Notes: generated from the letters alone by a model not told the origin. DNA of 19,130 bases from MGBC163016 sp964462135 (GCA_964462135.1 CAYWWK010000034.1:1-19130); one strand, 5' to 3'. Shown: positions 1-9,497, counted from the stretch's first letter. Translations and numbers: made by a program.

Positions 1-1544
1 GGGACTTCAAGGCAGACGACAAGGGCATGACCTATCCTGAGCCCATGGATGAGATTCCGGCAGAGTTCCTGGAGGATGCGCAGATGTATCGTCAGGAGCT
101 CCTGGAAGCCGCCGCTGACTGCGACGACGACCTCATGGAGAAGGTCCTCATGGAAGAGGAAGTCTCCGTCGAGGAATTCAAGAACGCCATCCGCAAGGGC
201 GTCATCGCTTGCAAGATGAATCCGGTTTTCGTGGGCAGCGCCTACAAGAACAAGGGCGTTCAGGAGATGCTGGACGCGGTCGTTGACTATCTGCCAAGCC
301 CGGTGGACATCCCTCCCATCACTGGCATCAACCCCAAGACCGACGCTGAAGAGGAGCGTCCGGCTGACCCGAAGGCACCGTTTTCAAGCCTTGCCTTCAA
401 GATCATGACAGACCCGTATGTGGGCAAGCTGACCTATCTGCGCTGCTACTCGGGCAGCCTTGACAAGGGCAGCTACGTGCTCAATGCCGTCAAGGACAAG
501 AAGGAGCGCATCGGCCGCATGCTTCAGATGCATGCGAACCAGCAGATCGACGTTGAGAACTGCTCAGCCGGTGACATCGTTGCCGTGGTTGGTCTGAAAG
601 ACACCTCCACGGGTGATACGCTCTGCGATGAGAATCACCCCATCATCCTCGAATCCATGGAGTTCGCCGATCCGGTCATCGACATCGCCGTTGAGCCGAA
701 GACGAAGGCCGAGCAGGACAAGATGGCCATCGCCTTGCAGAAGCTGGCTGAGGAGGACCCGACCTTCCGGGTTTCCACGAACCACGAAACCGGCCAGACC
801 ATCATCGCGGGCATGGGTGAGCTTCATCTTGAGATCATCATCGATCGCCTCCTGCGTGAGTTCAAGGTTGAGGCGAACGTTGGCAAACCGCAGGTTGCCT
901 ATCGTGAGCGTCCGGGCCATGAGGTCATGAACGCCGAGGGCAAGTTCGTGCGCCAGTCCGGCGGTCACGGTCAATACGGTCATGCCATCATCAACATGTA
1001 TCCGCAGGAACCCGGCGCTGGCTACGAATTCGAGAACAAGATCGTTGGCGGCGTCATTCCGAAGGAATTCATTCCGGCAGTGGACAAGGGCATCAAAGAG
1101 GCGCTGAACTCTGGCGTGCTGGCAGGATATCCCGTGGAGGACGTCAAGATTGAGCTCATCGACGGCAGCTTCCATGAGGTCGACTCTTCAGAGGCGGCAT
1201 TCAAGGTGGCAGGATCGATGGCCATCAAGGATGCTTTGAAGAAGTCCGATCCCGTCATCCTCGAGCCTGTCATGGCAGTTGAGGTGGAGACTCCCGAGGA
1301 ATACACCGGCTTCGTCATGGGTGACATTCCTTCACGTCGTGGCATCATCCAAGGCCAGGAACAGCGCGGCAATGCCGTTGCCATCTCTGCGAAGGTGCCG
1401 CTCTCTCAGATGTTCGGCTACGCAACCGATCTGCGCAGCGGAACCCAAGGCAGGGCCACCTACACCATGCAGTTCGATTCCTATGAGCCTGTGCCCAAGA
1501 GCGTAGCTACTGAGATTGTCAGCAAAGCCGGCGGAAACGCCTAG
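1..1544 (+). CDS. fusA: Elongation factor G, C-terminal part (5' end outside window)
   Basis: The frame is open from the first bases, so this is the last ~513 residues of a protein that is normally about 700 aa; the GTPase G1-G4 motifs lie upstream of the window. EF-G is the cytosolic GTPase that drives tRNA-mRNA translocation on the ribosome. Visible parts in order are the end of the G domain and its insertion, domain II, domain III with the nearly invariant segment QTIIAGMGELHLEIIIDRL, the domain IV tip region with KFVRQSGGHGQYGH, and domain V containing GYATDLRSGTQGRATYTMQF. The GGHGQYGH segment carries His where many EF-Gs have Arg. The C-terminus is complete, ending in a TAG stop 28 nt before rpsJ. 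The gene order fusA-rpsJ matches the str/S10 junction of many bacteria that lack tuf between them. Identification is secure. Confidence 0.97.
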   Translation, partial: DFKADDKGMTYPEPMDEIPAEFLEDAQMYRQELLEAAADCDDDLMEKVLMEEEVSVEEFKNAIRKGVIACKMNPVFVGSAYKNKGVQEMLDAVVDYLPSPVDIPPITGINPKTDAEEERPADPKAPFSSLAFKIMTDPYVGKLTYLRCYSGSLDKGSYVLNAVKDKKERIGRMLQMHANQQIDVENCSAGDIVAVVGLKDTSTGDTLCDENHPIILESMEFADPVIDIAVEPKTKAEQDKMAIALQKLAEEDPTFRVSTNHETGQTIIAGMGELHLEIIIDRLLREFKVEANVGKPQVAYRERPGHEVMNAEGKFVRQSGGHGQYGHAIINMYPQEPGAGYEFENKIVGGVIPKEFIPAVDKGIKEALNSGVLAGYPVEDVKIELIDGSFHEVDSSEAAFKVAGSMAIKDALKKSDPVILEPVMAVEVETPEEYTGFVMGDIPSRRGIIQGQEQRGNAVAISAKVPLSQMFGYATDLRSGTQGRATYTMQFDSYEPVPKSVATEIVSKAGGNA

Positions 1545-1572
1545 AGAAGCCGAGAGAGTTGAGGTAAAGCAA

Positions 1573-1881
<309 letters not shown>

Positions 1882-1892
1882 GAGGCCGAGTC

Positions 1893-2522
1893 ATGATCAA
1901 TGCAATCTATGGAAAGAAGATCGGCATGACGCAGGTCTGGGATGGAGACGTTCTCGTTCCGGTCACCGTCATCCAGGCAGAGCCGAATGTCATCTGCCAA
2001 GTCAAGACGCAGGACACTGACGGCTACGACGCGGTGCAGATGGGCTTCGGCGCCATCAAGCCCCGTCGGGTGAACAAGCCGATGCAGGGCCATTTCGACA
2101 AGGCTGGGGTTCAGCCCAAGAAGTACCTGCGTGAGGTGCGTGTGTCGGATGCCTCCGAGCACAAGGTTGGCGATGAGCAGACCGTAGCCGCTTTCGCCGA
2201 GGCCAAGAAGGTTGATGTCACGGGTACTTCCAAGGGCAAGGGCTTCGCTGGCGTCATGAAGCGCTATGGCTTCCGTGGCGGCCCGGGCGGCCACGGTGCG
2301 CACTTCCACCGTGCACCCGGTTCAGTGGGCCAGTGCGCCACGCCTTCGCGCGTATTCAAGGGCGTCCGTCTTCCGGGCCACATGGGCTGCGATACGGTCA
2401 CGGTCAAGAACCTGGAAGTCGTGCGCGTTGATGAAGAGCAGAACCTCATCCTTCTGAAGGGTGCGGTTCCGGGCTCTAAGAACGGAGTCGTGCGCGTTCG
2501 CATGACCAAGACGCTTGATTAG
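1893..2522 (+). CDS. rplC: 50S ribosomal protein L3
   Basis: 209 aa, the usual bacterial L3 length. It starts at ATG 1893 behind a strong TAGGAGG site formed by the end of rpsJ. L3 is an early 23S rRNA-binding assembly protein whose long extension reaches towards the peptidyl transferase centre. The extension is recognisable around residues 110-160: TSKGKGFAGVMKRYGF, GGPGGHGAHFHRAPGSVGQ and GVRLPGHMG, with the Gln in GSVGQ that is methylated in some bacteria. The N-terminal INAIYGKKIGMTQVW is also typical. The spacing of 11 nt to rpsJ and 20 nt to rplD fits one S10-operon transcript. Confidence 0.97.
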   Translation: MINAIYGKKIGMTQVWDGDVLVPVTVIQAEPNVICQVKTQDTDGYDAVQMGFGAIKPRRVNKPMQGHFDKAGVQPKKYLREVRVSDASEHKVGDEQTVAAFAEAKKVDVTGTSKGKGFAGVMKRYGFRGGPGGHGAHFHRAPGSVGQCATPSRVFKGVRLPGHMGCDTVTVKNLEVVRVDEEQNLILLKGAVPGSKNGVVRVRMTKTLD

Positions 2523-2542
2523 CTGAAGGAGTCTAAGGAAAA

Positions 2543-3169
2543 ATGGCAAAGCTTGAGATCAAGGATGCTGCTGGCAAGGCAGCAGGCACCGCGGAGCTTT
2601 CCGACGCCGTTTACGCTATTGAGCCGAACATGCATGTGATGCATCGCACGGTGAAGGCTCAGCGCGCAAGCTGGCGTCAAGGCACTGCGAATACGAAGAG
2701 CCGCGGATTCGTCAGCGGCGGCGGCAAGAAGCCGTGGAGGCAGAAGGGCACCGGCCGGGCCCGTCAGGGTTCCATCCGTTCCCCACAGTGGCGTGGAGGC
2801 GGCACGGTGTTCGGGCCGCATACCCGCTCTTATGACCAGAAGGTGAATGCGAAGGAAATCAAGTTGGCCATGCGCAGCGCTCTGTCTGCGAAGCTGGCTG
2901 ATGAGGAAATCGTCATCGTGAAGCCCTTCGAGTTCGACAAGCCGTCCACCAAGGATGCCGTCGCGGCTCTCAAGGCCTTGGGACTTGAGGGAATGCGCGT
3001 GAACCTCGTCATCAAGGATGACGACATCAACACTTTCCTGTCGTTCCGCAATATCCCGAAAGTGGAGATCCTTCCGGTGAACGCGATCAACACTTACGAC
3101 ATCATCGACAACAAGAGGCTCGTGATCGTTGATGCGTGCCTGCCCTACATCGAGGAGGTGCTGGCATAA
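2543..3169 (+). CDS. rplD: 50S ribosomal protein L4
   Basis: 208 aa, typical length. The start ATG 2543 has a GAAGGAGTC site upstream. L4 binds 23S rRNA, and its extended loop lines the exit tunnel; that loop is visible around residues 45-90 with the family signature GGGKKPWRQKGTGRARQGS and then SPQWRGGGTVFGP. In E. coli L4 also represses its own operon through the S10 leader; nothing in this window allows that to be judged, because the operon promoter is upstream. The stop codon TAA overlaps the ATG of rplW by one base (TAATG), so the two genes are probably translationally coupled. Confidence 0.97.
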   Translation: MAKLEIKDAAGKAAGTAELSDAVYAIEPNMHVMHRTVKAQRASWRQGTANTKSRGFVSGGGKKPWRQKGTGRARQGSIRSPQWRGGGTVFGPHTRSYDQKVNAKEIKLAMRSALSAKLADEEIVIVKPFEFDKPSTKDAVAALKALGLEGMRVNLVIKDDDINTFLSFRNIPKVEILPVNAINTYDIIDNKRLVIVDACLPYIEEVLA

Positions 3170-3459
3170 TGCAGCGAGACCCACGCGACGTGATCATCCG
3201 TCCCGTCATCACGGAACACTCCTATGATGTGATGGACAACAACGTGTACACCTTCGAGGTGGCGAAGGATTCCAACAAGATTGAGATCCGCCAGGCCATC
3301 GAGGCCATCTTCGGCGTCACTGTTGTGAAGGTGAACACCCTGAACGTGAAGCCGAAGCCTAAGCGCGTACGCTATCAGAAGAAAGGCTATACGCGCACGT
3401 GGAAGAAGGCCATGGTCACCCTTGCTGAGGGGGATACTATCGAACTGTTCTCAGCATAG
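3169..3459 (+). CDS. rplW: 50S ribosomal protein L23, last gene of the local S10 operon
   Basis: 96 aa, normal for L23. I chose ATG 3169, which overlaps the rplD stop by one base and has GAGGAGGTG at 3152-3160 as ribosome binding site; a longer upstream frame would begin inside rplD. L23 sits at the tunnel exit and is the docking site for trigger factor and SRP. Recognisable stretches are DVIIRPVITEHSYDVMD near the N-terminus, EIRQAIEAIFGVTVVKVNTLNVKPK in the middle (partly quoted) and the basic KRVRYQKKGYTRTWKKAMVTL loop region. The odd point is context: rplB and rpsS, which normally follow, are absent, and a strong terminator begins 15 nt after the stop. Confidence 0.96.
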   Translation: MQRDPRDVIIRPVITEHSYDVMDNNVYTFEVAKDSNKIEIRQAIEAIFGVTVVKVNTLNVKPKPKRVRYQKKGYTRTWKKAMVTLAEGDTIELFSA

Positions 3460-3474
3460 AGCACGTTCTTCGCG

Positions 3475-3502
3475 AAGGGCTGGCATCATGCCAGCCCTTT
3501 TT
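3475..3502 (+). terminator. Rho-independent terminator after rplW
   Basis: A perfect inverted repeat AAGGGCTGGCAT / ATGCCAGCCCTT (3475-3486 and 3488-3499) runs into TTTTTGTGTTTTC. The practical hairpin has about 10 GC-rich pairs and a short loop followed by a T-run. It ends the fusA-rpsJ-rplC-rplD-rplW transcript. Confidence 0.92.
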
Positions 3503-3600
3503 GTGTTTTCAGGACTGAATCCTTTGAATCCGTGGGCATCTGGCTGCTCCATGGATTATCCTTGTGCCTCAAGCAAACCTCGAACAGGAAGGCTCATCCA

Positions 3601-4371
3601 ATGAAGAAGGTATTCGCTGCCGTTTGCACCTTGGCGCTGGCTTTTGGTCTTGCAGGTTGCAGCTCTGGGGGAGCCCAGGAATCTCAAGAAGAGGCATCTC
3701 AGCCCATCCAAGGACAAACGGACGAAGCAAGCGTTGCGAAGGCCCGCGAACTCATGGAAGCGCTCATCAATGCGCCCCAAGCCACGAACTACACGGAATC
3801 TTCCACGATCACTACCGCTACCGTGATAGAAGGTCAGGAGGGCTATCAGGAAGTGGCTGAGGTGAAGATGCTTGATATCAATGGAGATGACGTCAGGGCA
3901 TACATACAGACTGAGACTCAGCCCGAAGCTGAATCGGATGCCATCTTCTACATTCACAACACCGATGGAGTGAGGGAGGTCAAGGACGAAAAGGTTGCCA
4001 TTGAGCTTTCCCAGGACTACGTAGACAGCCTTGCGAATCCGCAAGACAATTCGGCGACGTACCAGTCCTATTATGATTCCACGCAAAGCATCGCCTATGC
4101 TCAAAACGACGGTTCCCAAGTGGTGCAGCTCATCATCGATCCACAGAAGCTCGCAGAATCCGGAATCCTGAGCGATGCTTTCCAGACCATCGACAGCTGC
4201 ATCGCGGAATACACCTTCGACGATGAGGGAAGCCTCATATCAGTCATCAGCACCATTTCAGGCACGGTGGCGAACGATGATGGATCAACCTATGAGACTA
4301 CGATAGAGCGGAAGTCTCTCTATACCAATCGTGGGACGACGGAGGTGCCTGAGCTGCCCGAGGTTGACTAG
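3601..4371 (+). CDS. Putative secreted lipoprotein of unknown function
   Basis: 256 aa from ATG 3601, which has AGGAAGG at 3586-3592 with good spacing; longer in-frame starts would place a non-signal stretch in front of the signal peptide. The N-terminus is a lipoprotein signal: two Lys, a hydrophobic core AAVCTLALAFG, and the lipobox LAGC with Cys20 as lipidation site, followed by a Ser/Gly/Gln/Glu-rich linker to about residue 45. The mature part is acidic and rich in Thr, Ser, Gln and Asp, with patterns of alternating beta-type residues, similar in flavour to extracellular lipoproteins of the LolA/outer-surface kind, but I recognise no specific family. It stands alone: a terminator is upstream, and the downstream gene is convergent only 7 nt away. 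Envelope location is well supported; role unknown. Confidence 0.85.
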   Translation: MKKVFAAVCTLALAFGLAGCSSGGAQESQEEASQPIQGQTDEASVAKARELMEALINAPQATNYTESSTITTATVIEGQEGYQEVAEVKMLDINGDDVRAYIQTETQPEAESDAIFYIHNTDGVREVKDEKVAIELSQDYVDSLANPQDNSATYQSYYDSTQSIAYAQNDGSQVVQLIIDPQKLAESGILSDAFQTIDSCIAEYTFDDEGSLISVISTISGTVANDDGSTYETTIERKSLYTNRGTTEVPELPEVD

Positions 4372-4378
4372 CTTCCCA

Positions 4379-5341
4379 TCAGCCTTCGCTGGCACCTTCA
4401 GCGTTGTTTGAAAGGCCTCCACGCCTTTGAGGTGTGAGAAAGCGAATGGCATCGTGTTTCACTTGCACGTTGAACGTGGTGCCCGTGAGCTTCTCTCCAT
4501 CTATCTGGCACGGGGGCTCTTCGTTGAAGGTGATCTCAAGGTTCTTGGCCTGGAAGATCTGAAGCTGCTTGATATGGGTGTGCTTGCCTTCCTTCGCCAA
4601 TGCGAAGGCGCGCACGGCGGCCGGCCTTCCAATGGGCGGGTGGGAGATGCATACATCCAAAAGACCGTCATCAAGCTTGGCTTCAGGGCATATCTTGAAA
4701 CCTCCCCCATAATACGGGCCGTTCTGGATGGCGAAGGTGTAGGATTCTCCTTCTTCAGGAGATGACCCATCCACGCACATGGTGTATTCATACGATCTGA
4801 AGCTGTGCTTGAGCTGGTAGATGGCACTCATTGCATAGAGAGGCGTGCCCTTGAGCCCGGTCTTGCGCCTGCGCTCCACCGTATCCAAGGCAATGGCGGC
4901 ATCCAAGCCGAAGGAGAAGGTCTCAGCGAAGTAGATGCCATTGGCGCACCCGACATCAGAGGGGATGGAAGCGGCTGAGCACAGGGCATTGCAGGCATTG
5001 GTGAGCCCTTTCGGCATGCCCAAGGCCCTTGCGAAATCGTTGCCTGACCCTGTGGGAATGACTCCGAATTGGGGCCTGTTCTCCCGGGGCAGCTGCATGA
5101 TGCCATTCACGGCCTCATGGACGATGCCATCTCCTCCCAGCACGATGACCGTGTCGAAGGAGGCGGAATCCGCCGCAATGTCGGTGGCATGCTTTGGGTG
5201 CTTGGTGAGAATGACCTCTATCTCGGAATCAGACATCTTGTGGAACAGCGCTTCCACAGCCCGTTCTGCCAGAAAAGCGCCATGGCCGTTCTGAGAGGCG
5301 GGATTGGCTATGAGCAGTATGTTCTCCAGGTTACAAGCCAA
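4379..5341 (-). CDS. Diacylglycerol/lipid kinase family protein (YegS/BmrU-like)
   Basis: 320 aa. This family phosphorylates diacylglycerol or related lipids with ATP at the membrane. Visible hallmarks are NPASQNG at residues 13-19, the nucleotide-binding GGDG at 69-72 in a VIVLGGDGIVHEAVNG context, and PTGSGNDFARALG at 96-108, all classic for the DAGK catalytic domain. The C-terminal half contains GPYYGGGFKICPEAKLDDG, typical of the YegS-like beta-sandwich domain. The start is a TTG at 5341 supported by AAAGGA seven nt upstream; no better ATG exists in frame. It is convergent with the lipoprotein and divergent from the ABC genes across a 100-nt gap. The enzyme class is clear; the exact lipid substrate is not. 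Confidence 0.9.
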   Translation of the reverse strand: MACNLENILLIANPASQNGHGAFLAERAVEALFHKMSDSEIEVILTKHPKHATDIAADSASFDTVIVLGGDGIVHEAVNGIMQLPRENRPQFGVIPTGSGNDFARALGMPKGLTNACNALCSAASIPSDVGCANGIYFAETFSFGLDAAIALDTVERRRKTGLKGTPLYAMSAIYQLKHSFRSYEYTMCVDGSSPEEGESYTFAIQNGPYYGGGFKICPEAKLDDGLLDVCISHPPIGRPAAVRAFALAKEGKHTHIKQLQIFQAKNLEITFNEEPPCQIDGEKLTGTTFNVQVKHDAIRFLTPQRRGGLSNNAEGASEG

Positions 5342-5442
5342 GGCGGTTCCTTTCAGTCATAACATGAACTAGATTATCATTAGGAATCGTAAGATAAGGG
5401 CATGCGCTTATGACGATGCGGTTTTGTTGATGGGAGAAGAAG

Positions 5443-6144
5443 GTGGCCTTCGTAGAATTCAGAGACGTCTCCAAGGTCTACCAGATGGGCGAGGTGAAGG
5501 TCTGCGCCGTGCAGGGCATGAGCTTCGATATCGAACAAGGGGAGTTCGTCGTCATCGTGGGACCATCTGGAGCGGGGAAGACCACGCTTCTGAACATGCT
5601 TGGGGGAATGGACAGCTGCACAGGTGGCACCATTCGCCTTGAGGATGATCTGGTGAGCTCCTACGATGCCAAGCAGCTCACGATGTATCGGCGCTATGAC
5701 ATCGGATTCGTGTTTCAGTTCTACAACTTGGTGCAGAATCTGACCGCACGCGAGAACGTGGAGTTGGCAAGCCAGATATGCAAGGATCCGCTTGACGTGG
5801 ATCAGACCCTTGATGAAGTGGGGCTTGGCGCCCGCAAGGACAACTTTCCCGGCCAACTCTCCGGCGGTGAGCAGCAGCGAGTGGCCATCGCCCGTGCACT
5901 TGCCAAGAACCCGAAGCTTCTGCTCTGTGACGAGCCCACGGGTGCCCTTGACTATCAAACGGGGGCATCCATCATCAAGCTTCTGCAGGATACCTGCACG
6001 AACACAGGAAAGACAGTCATCATGGTCACGCATAACACTGACTTCTGCGCCATCGCGAACAGGGTCATCCATGTGCGCGAGGGCAGCGTGGCCTCAGTCG
6101 AGATCAATGACCATCCTGCATCAGCGGAAACACTGAAGTGGTAG
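5443..6144 (+). CDS. ABC transporter ATP-binding protein (LolD/MacB class)
   Basis: 233 aa, the standard size for a stand-alone ATPase of MacB/LolD-type transporters. It starts at GTG 5443 with GGGAGAAGAAG directly upstream. All motifs are intact: Walker A GPSGAGKTT (around residue 40), Q-loop at FQFYNLVQNLTARENVE, signature LSGGEQQRVAIARALA, Walker B LLLCDEPTGALD, and the H-loop His in MVTHN. ENVELA after the Q-loop and PTGALD are typical of this subfamily, which works with FtsX-fold permeases by mechanotransmission rather than classic substrate passage. Its stop lies just at or before the permease start, so the two form one operon. Substrate cannot be told from sequence. Confidence 0.95.
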   Translation: MAFVEFRDVSKVYQMGEVKVCAVQGMSFDIEQGEFVVIVGPSGAGKTTLLNMLGGMDSCTGGTIRLEDDLVSSYDAKQLTMYRRYDIGFVFQFYNLVQNLTARENVELASQICKDPLDVDQTLDEVGLGARKDNFPGQLSGGEQQRVAIARALAKNPKLLLCDEPTGALDYQTGASIIKLLQDTCTNTGKTVIMVTHNTDFCAIANRVIHVREGSVASVEINDHPASAETLKW

Positions 6145-6173
6145 ACGCTGGGTATGCGGTAGGTTCATCCATC

Positions 6174-9100
6174 ATGCGAAGCGCGTTCAACAAAGACATC
6201 CTCCGATCCATCACTGGGTCATGGGGTCGTTTCTTGGCCATAGTGGGCATCGTTGCTTTGGGCTGTGGCTTCTACGCGGGTCTGCGCATGACGGCACCTG
6301 ACATGGATATGGCCGCTGATGCCTACTACGATGACTCCAATCTCATGGACATCCGCGTGGTGTCCACCTTGGGTCTCACCGATGCTGACATTCAGGCTTT
6401 GCGGGACGTGCCCGGGGTAGAGAAGGTGGAAGGCGCCTATGAAACCGATGTCATGGTCACGCTCAATGATGAACAGTATGCCTTCCGGGTTCATTCGCTG
6501 CCCTACGCGGCTCACGTATCGAAGCGCATGGATGAGTCCATGGTGGTCACTGAAGGCGAGACGCAGGATTCTCTGAATCAGCTTCAGCTGGTTGAGGGGC
6601 GCTGGCCCACTGCGCCTGATGAGTGCGTCATATCCGCTGACAATGTGATGAACAATCCCGTCTCTCTGGGCGATGTTATCCATGTGGATGAAGGTACCCA
6701 GCCTTTGGAGGACACGTTGAAGGAGAGGGATTACACGATCGTCGGACTGGCCCATTCGTCCTATTACGTCTCCACCACGGCTATGGGAACCACCTCTTTG
6801 GGGTCGGGTTCCATAGATCAGTTCATGTACGTTCCCTCCAACGACTTCGACGCTGATCTGCCCTTCACCGAAGCCTTCATCCAAGTGGCTGGGGCGAAGG
6901 CAGCGCTGTCGGGCAACGACGCGTATCAGGATTGCGTGGACAATGTGATCAAGGAGCTCCACGGCATCGAGCAGGAGCGCGAGACGGCACGCTTGGCGCA
7001 GGTCAAAGCCGATGCACAGGAGGAGCTGGATGCGCGCAGAGCGGATTATGAGCGTGAGCGGGCTGATGCGGAAACACAGCTGTCTGATGTCAGGCAGAAG
7101 CTGGACGATGCGGCAGCCACCATCGAAGAGAGCAAGCGCAGCTTGGCGAGTGGACAGGCGGACTACGATTCCGGCAAGGCCCAGCTGGCGCAGCGCGTTT
7201 CCGATGCCGACGCGCAGATGGCAGACGCGCAGGCTCAGATAGACGAGAAGCGGCAGGTGCTCGAGGCCAGCGCAGCACAGCTGGAACAGTCGAAGGCGCA
7301 GCTTGCAGGCGCCTGGGCCTCGGCAGGCCTTACCCCCGAGCAGGCCCCCGTGGCCATCCAAGGGCTGCAGGCCCAGCTGGCAGCCCTTGACCCTGCTGAC
7401 CCCGCGAATACCGCCCTCATTCAGGAACTGTCTGCGAAGCTGGCTGCACTTCAGGCATTGGTGCAGCATCAGGATGAATACGAGAGCGGGCAGGCTGCCT
7501 ATGATGCAGGGGCGGCTCAGCTTGCCCAGGCTCAAAGCACGCTGGATGAGCAGCGCAGTGAGGCCCAGAGTCAGCTGGCCTCCGCACAGGCCCAACTGGA
7601 CGCAGCCCTTGCCAAGCTGGAGGATGGGCGCAGGCAACTGGCTTCAGGCGAAGAGGACTATGCCACAGGCCTTGCTGAGTATGAGGAGGAATATGCGAAG
7701 GCCCAGGATGGATTCGCCGAGGCCGAACAGAAGCTGGCTGATGCCCAAGCCGACATAGACGCCATCGAAAGGCCCGAATGGCTCATCATGGATCGCACGA
7801 AGAATCCGGGAGTGGTCAGCTTCGCCTCTGATGCCGACCGGGTGGATTCCATCGCAGCGTTCTTCCCCTTCATCTTCTTCTTGGTTGCCGCCTTGGTGGC
7901 TCTCACCACCATGACGCGCATGGTAGAGGAGGAGCGCGTGCTGATAGGCACGTTCAAGGCCTTGGGCTACTCTCGGATGCGCATCACGTCCAAGTATCTT
8001 ATCTACGCTGCCGTAGCTTCCATCACTGGCAGCATCCTCGGCATCGTGGTGCTTTCTCTGGTATTGCCGCCAGTCATCATGGAGGCCTATGCCATCATCT
8101 ACAGCGTGCCCCATGGCATCCTCATGCCCATTGATGCAGGCATCGCCCTTTCCTCTGCCGGTTTGGGCGTGGGTGTGACGCTCATTGCCACGTGGGCTGC
8201 GGCTGCTAGCACGCTGCGGGAAACCCCCGCCCAGCTCATGCTGCCCCGGGCGCCGAAGCAGGGAAAGCGCATTCTCCTTGAGCGCATCACGCCTCTTTGG
8301 CGCAGGGTCTCGTTCTCTTGGAAAGTCACCTTCCGCAACATCTTCCGTTACAAGAAACGCCTTGTCATGACCGTGATCGGCATCGCTGGATGCACGGGGC
8401 TTCTGCTGACGGGGTTGGGATTGCAGGATTCCATCAATGACATCATCGACAAGCAGTTCGGCCAGACGGTCAAGTACAACATGATCGTCACGGAAGACGA
8501 GGATATCTCCCTGGCCTCCATGAACAAGGTGGATGAGGCTCTCTCCGATGAGAAGCGCGTCTTCGCGCAAGCTGATTCCTACGATGAATCCATGATGGCC
8601 GTTTCGTCTGATGGGTCCGACTTCAGCGTCACCATGATCGTGCCTGAGGATGCCACTCAGTACCAGAAGCTCTGGGTCATGCGCACGCGCATCGGACAGG
8701 AACCCATCCCTCTGGATGAGGACAGCGTCATCATCACGGAGAAGCTGGGGAATGAATTGGGGCTTTCCGTGGGGGATACTCTGACCCTGGCTTCCCAGGA
8801 TCAGATGGGCAATGCCACCACTGACCATAAGGAGCTCACGGTCACGGGCATCATGGAGAACTACATTGCCAACTACGTGTTTTTGGGGAAGGGCGTCTAT
8901 GAAAGCGCCTTCGGAAAATCCCCCGTTCCCAATGCCATCTATGCCGAAGTGGCTGACGATCCCGGGGTTCGCAGGGATTTGAGTGAGGAGCTGCGGGCCA
9001 TTGACGGGGTGAAGACCGTGGCGTTCAACGATGAGACCATCAATTCCTACCGCACGATGCTGCGCAGTGTGAACATGATCGTCGTGGTGCTGGTGATCGC

Positions 9101-9470
9101 GGCAGCGGCGTTGGCCTTCATCGTCCTCTACAACCTGACGAACATCAACATCACGGAGCGCCAGCGCGAGATAGCCACGCTCAAGGTACTGGGCTTCACG
9201 CCTCATGAGGTGAATATGTACATCTATCGGGAAACCATCATCTTGACCATGCTGGGAGCCCTTATCGGCCTTGCCTTCGGCGTGGTGCTGGAAGGGTTCG
9301 TCATTGTCACGGCAGAGGTGGACTACGTCATGTTCGGACGTGACATCCATGCTTTGAGTTTCGTCATCGCCTTCATCGTGACCATCCTGTTCGCAGTGGT
9401 GGTGATGCTGTTCATGCGCAAGAAGCTTGCGCACATCAACATGATCGAGAGCCTGAAGTCCAACGAATGA
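6174..9470 (+). CDS. Large FtsX-fold ABC permease with extracytoplasmic coiled-coil
   Basis: 1098 aa from ATG 6174; an in-frame GTG at 6138 overlapping the ATPase stop would add 12 residues but has no clear ribosome site, whereas GGTAGG precedes the ATG. Order: a transmembrane segment at about 20-40, a MacB-like extracytoplasmic region, a long Ala/Gln/Glu-rich coiled coil at about 260-530 with a Pro/Ala break in the middle, then an FtsX domain with three membrane segments (about 560-680), a link segment with another membrane helix near 730-750, a second extracytoplasmic region, and a final FtsX domain with three membrane segments (about 965-1081). ALGYSRMRI and VLGFTPHEV are the usual FtsX loops. 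Such permeases with coiled-coil hairpins occur widely in Gram-positive gut bacteria. It works with the preceding ATPase; the cargo or signal is unknown. Confidence 0.92.
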   Translation: MRSAFNKDILRSITGSWGRFLAIVGIVALGCGFYAGLRMTAPDMDMAADAYYDDSNLMDIRVVSTLGLTDADIQALRDVPGVEKVEGAYETDVMVTLNDEQYAFRVHSLPYAAHVSKRMDESMVVTEGETQDSLNQLQLVEGRWPTAPDECVISADNVMNNPVSLGDVIHVDEGTQPLEDTLKERDYTIVGLAHSSYYVSTTAMGTTSLGSGSIDQFMYVPSNDFDADLPFTEAFIQVAGAKAALSGNDAYQDCVDNVIKELHGIEQERETARLAQVKADAQEELDARRADYERERADAETQLSDVRQKLDDAAATIEESKRSLASGQADYDSGKAQLAQRVSDADAQMADAQAQIDEKRQVLEASAAQLEQSKAQLAGAWASAGLTPEQAPVAIQGLQAQLAALDPADPANTALIQELSAKLAALQALVQHQDEYESGQAAYDAGAAQLAQAQSTLDEQRSEAQSQLASAQAQLDAALAKLEDGRRQLASGEEDYATGLAEYEEEYAKAQDGFAEAEQKLADAQADIDAIERPEWLIMDRTKNPGVVSFASDADRVDSIAAFFPFIFFLVAALVALTTMTRMVEEERVLIGTFKALGYSRMRITSKYLIYAAVASITGSILGIVVLSLVLPPVIMEAYAIIYSVPHGILMPIDAGIALSSAGLGVGVTLIATWAAAASTLRETPAQLMLPRAPKQGKRILLERITPLWRRVSFSWKVTFRNIFRYKKRLVMTVIGIAGCTGLLLTGLGLQDSINDIIDKQFGQTVKYNMIVTEDEDISLASMNKVDEALSDEKRVFAQADSYDESMMAVSSDGSDFSVTMIVPEDATQYQKLWVMRTRIGQEPIPLDEDSVIITEKLGNELGLSVGDTLTLASQDQMGNATTDHKELTVTGIMENYIANYVFLGKGVYESAFGKSPVPNAIYAEVADDPGVRRDLSEELRAIDGVKTVAFNDETINSYRTMLRSVNMIVVVLVIAAAALAFIVLYNLTNINITERQREIATLKVLGFTPHEVNMYIYRETIILTMLGALIGLAFGVVLEGFVIVTAEVDYVMFGRDIHALSFVIAFIVTILFAVVVMLFMRKKLAHINMIESLKSNE

Positions 9471-9497
9471 GACGGTTGCGTGCGCTTTACGCAAAAG

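Noticed and set aside
5380..6072. 230-codon minus-strand frame opposite the ABC ATPase
   Set aside because: The plus-strand frame has all ABC motifs; the minus frame is a shadow.
6219..7637. 472-codon open frame on the minus strand
   Set aside because: Also antisense to the permease coiled coil; Leu/Arg/Gly-rich with no ribosome site and no domains.
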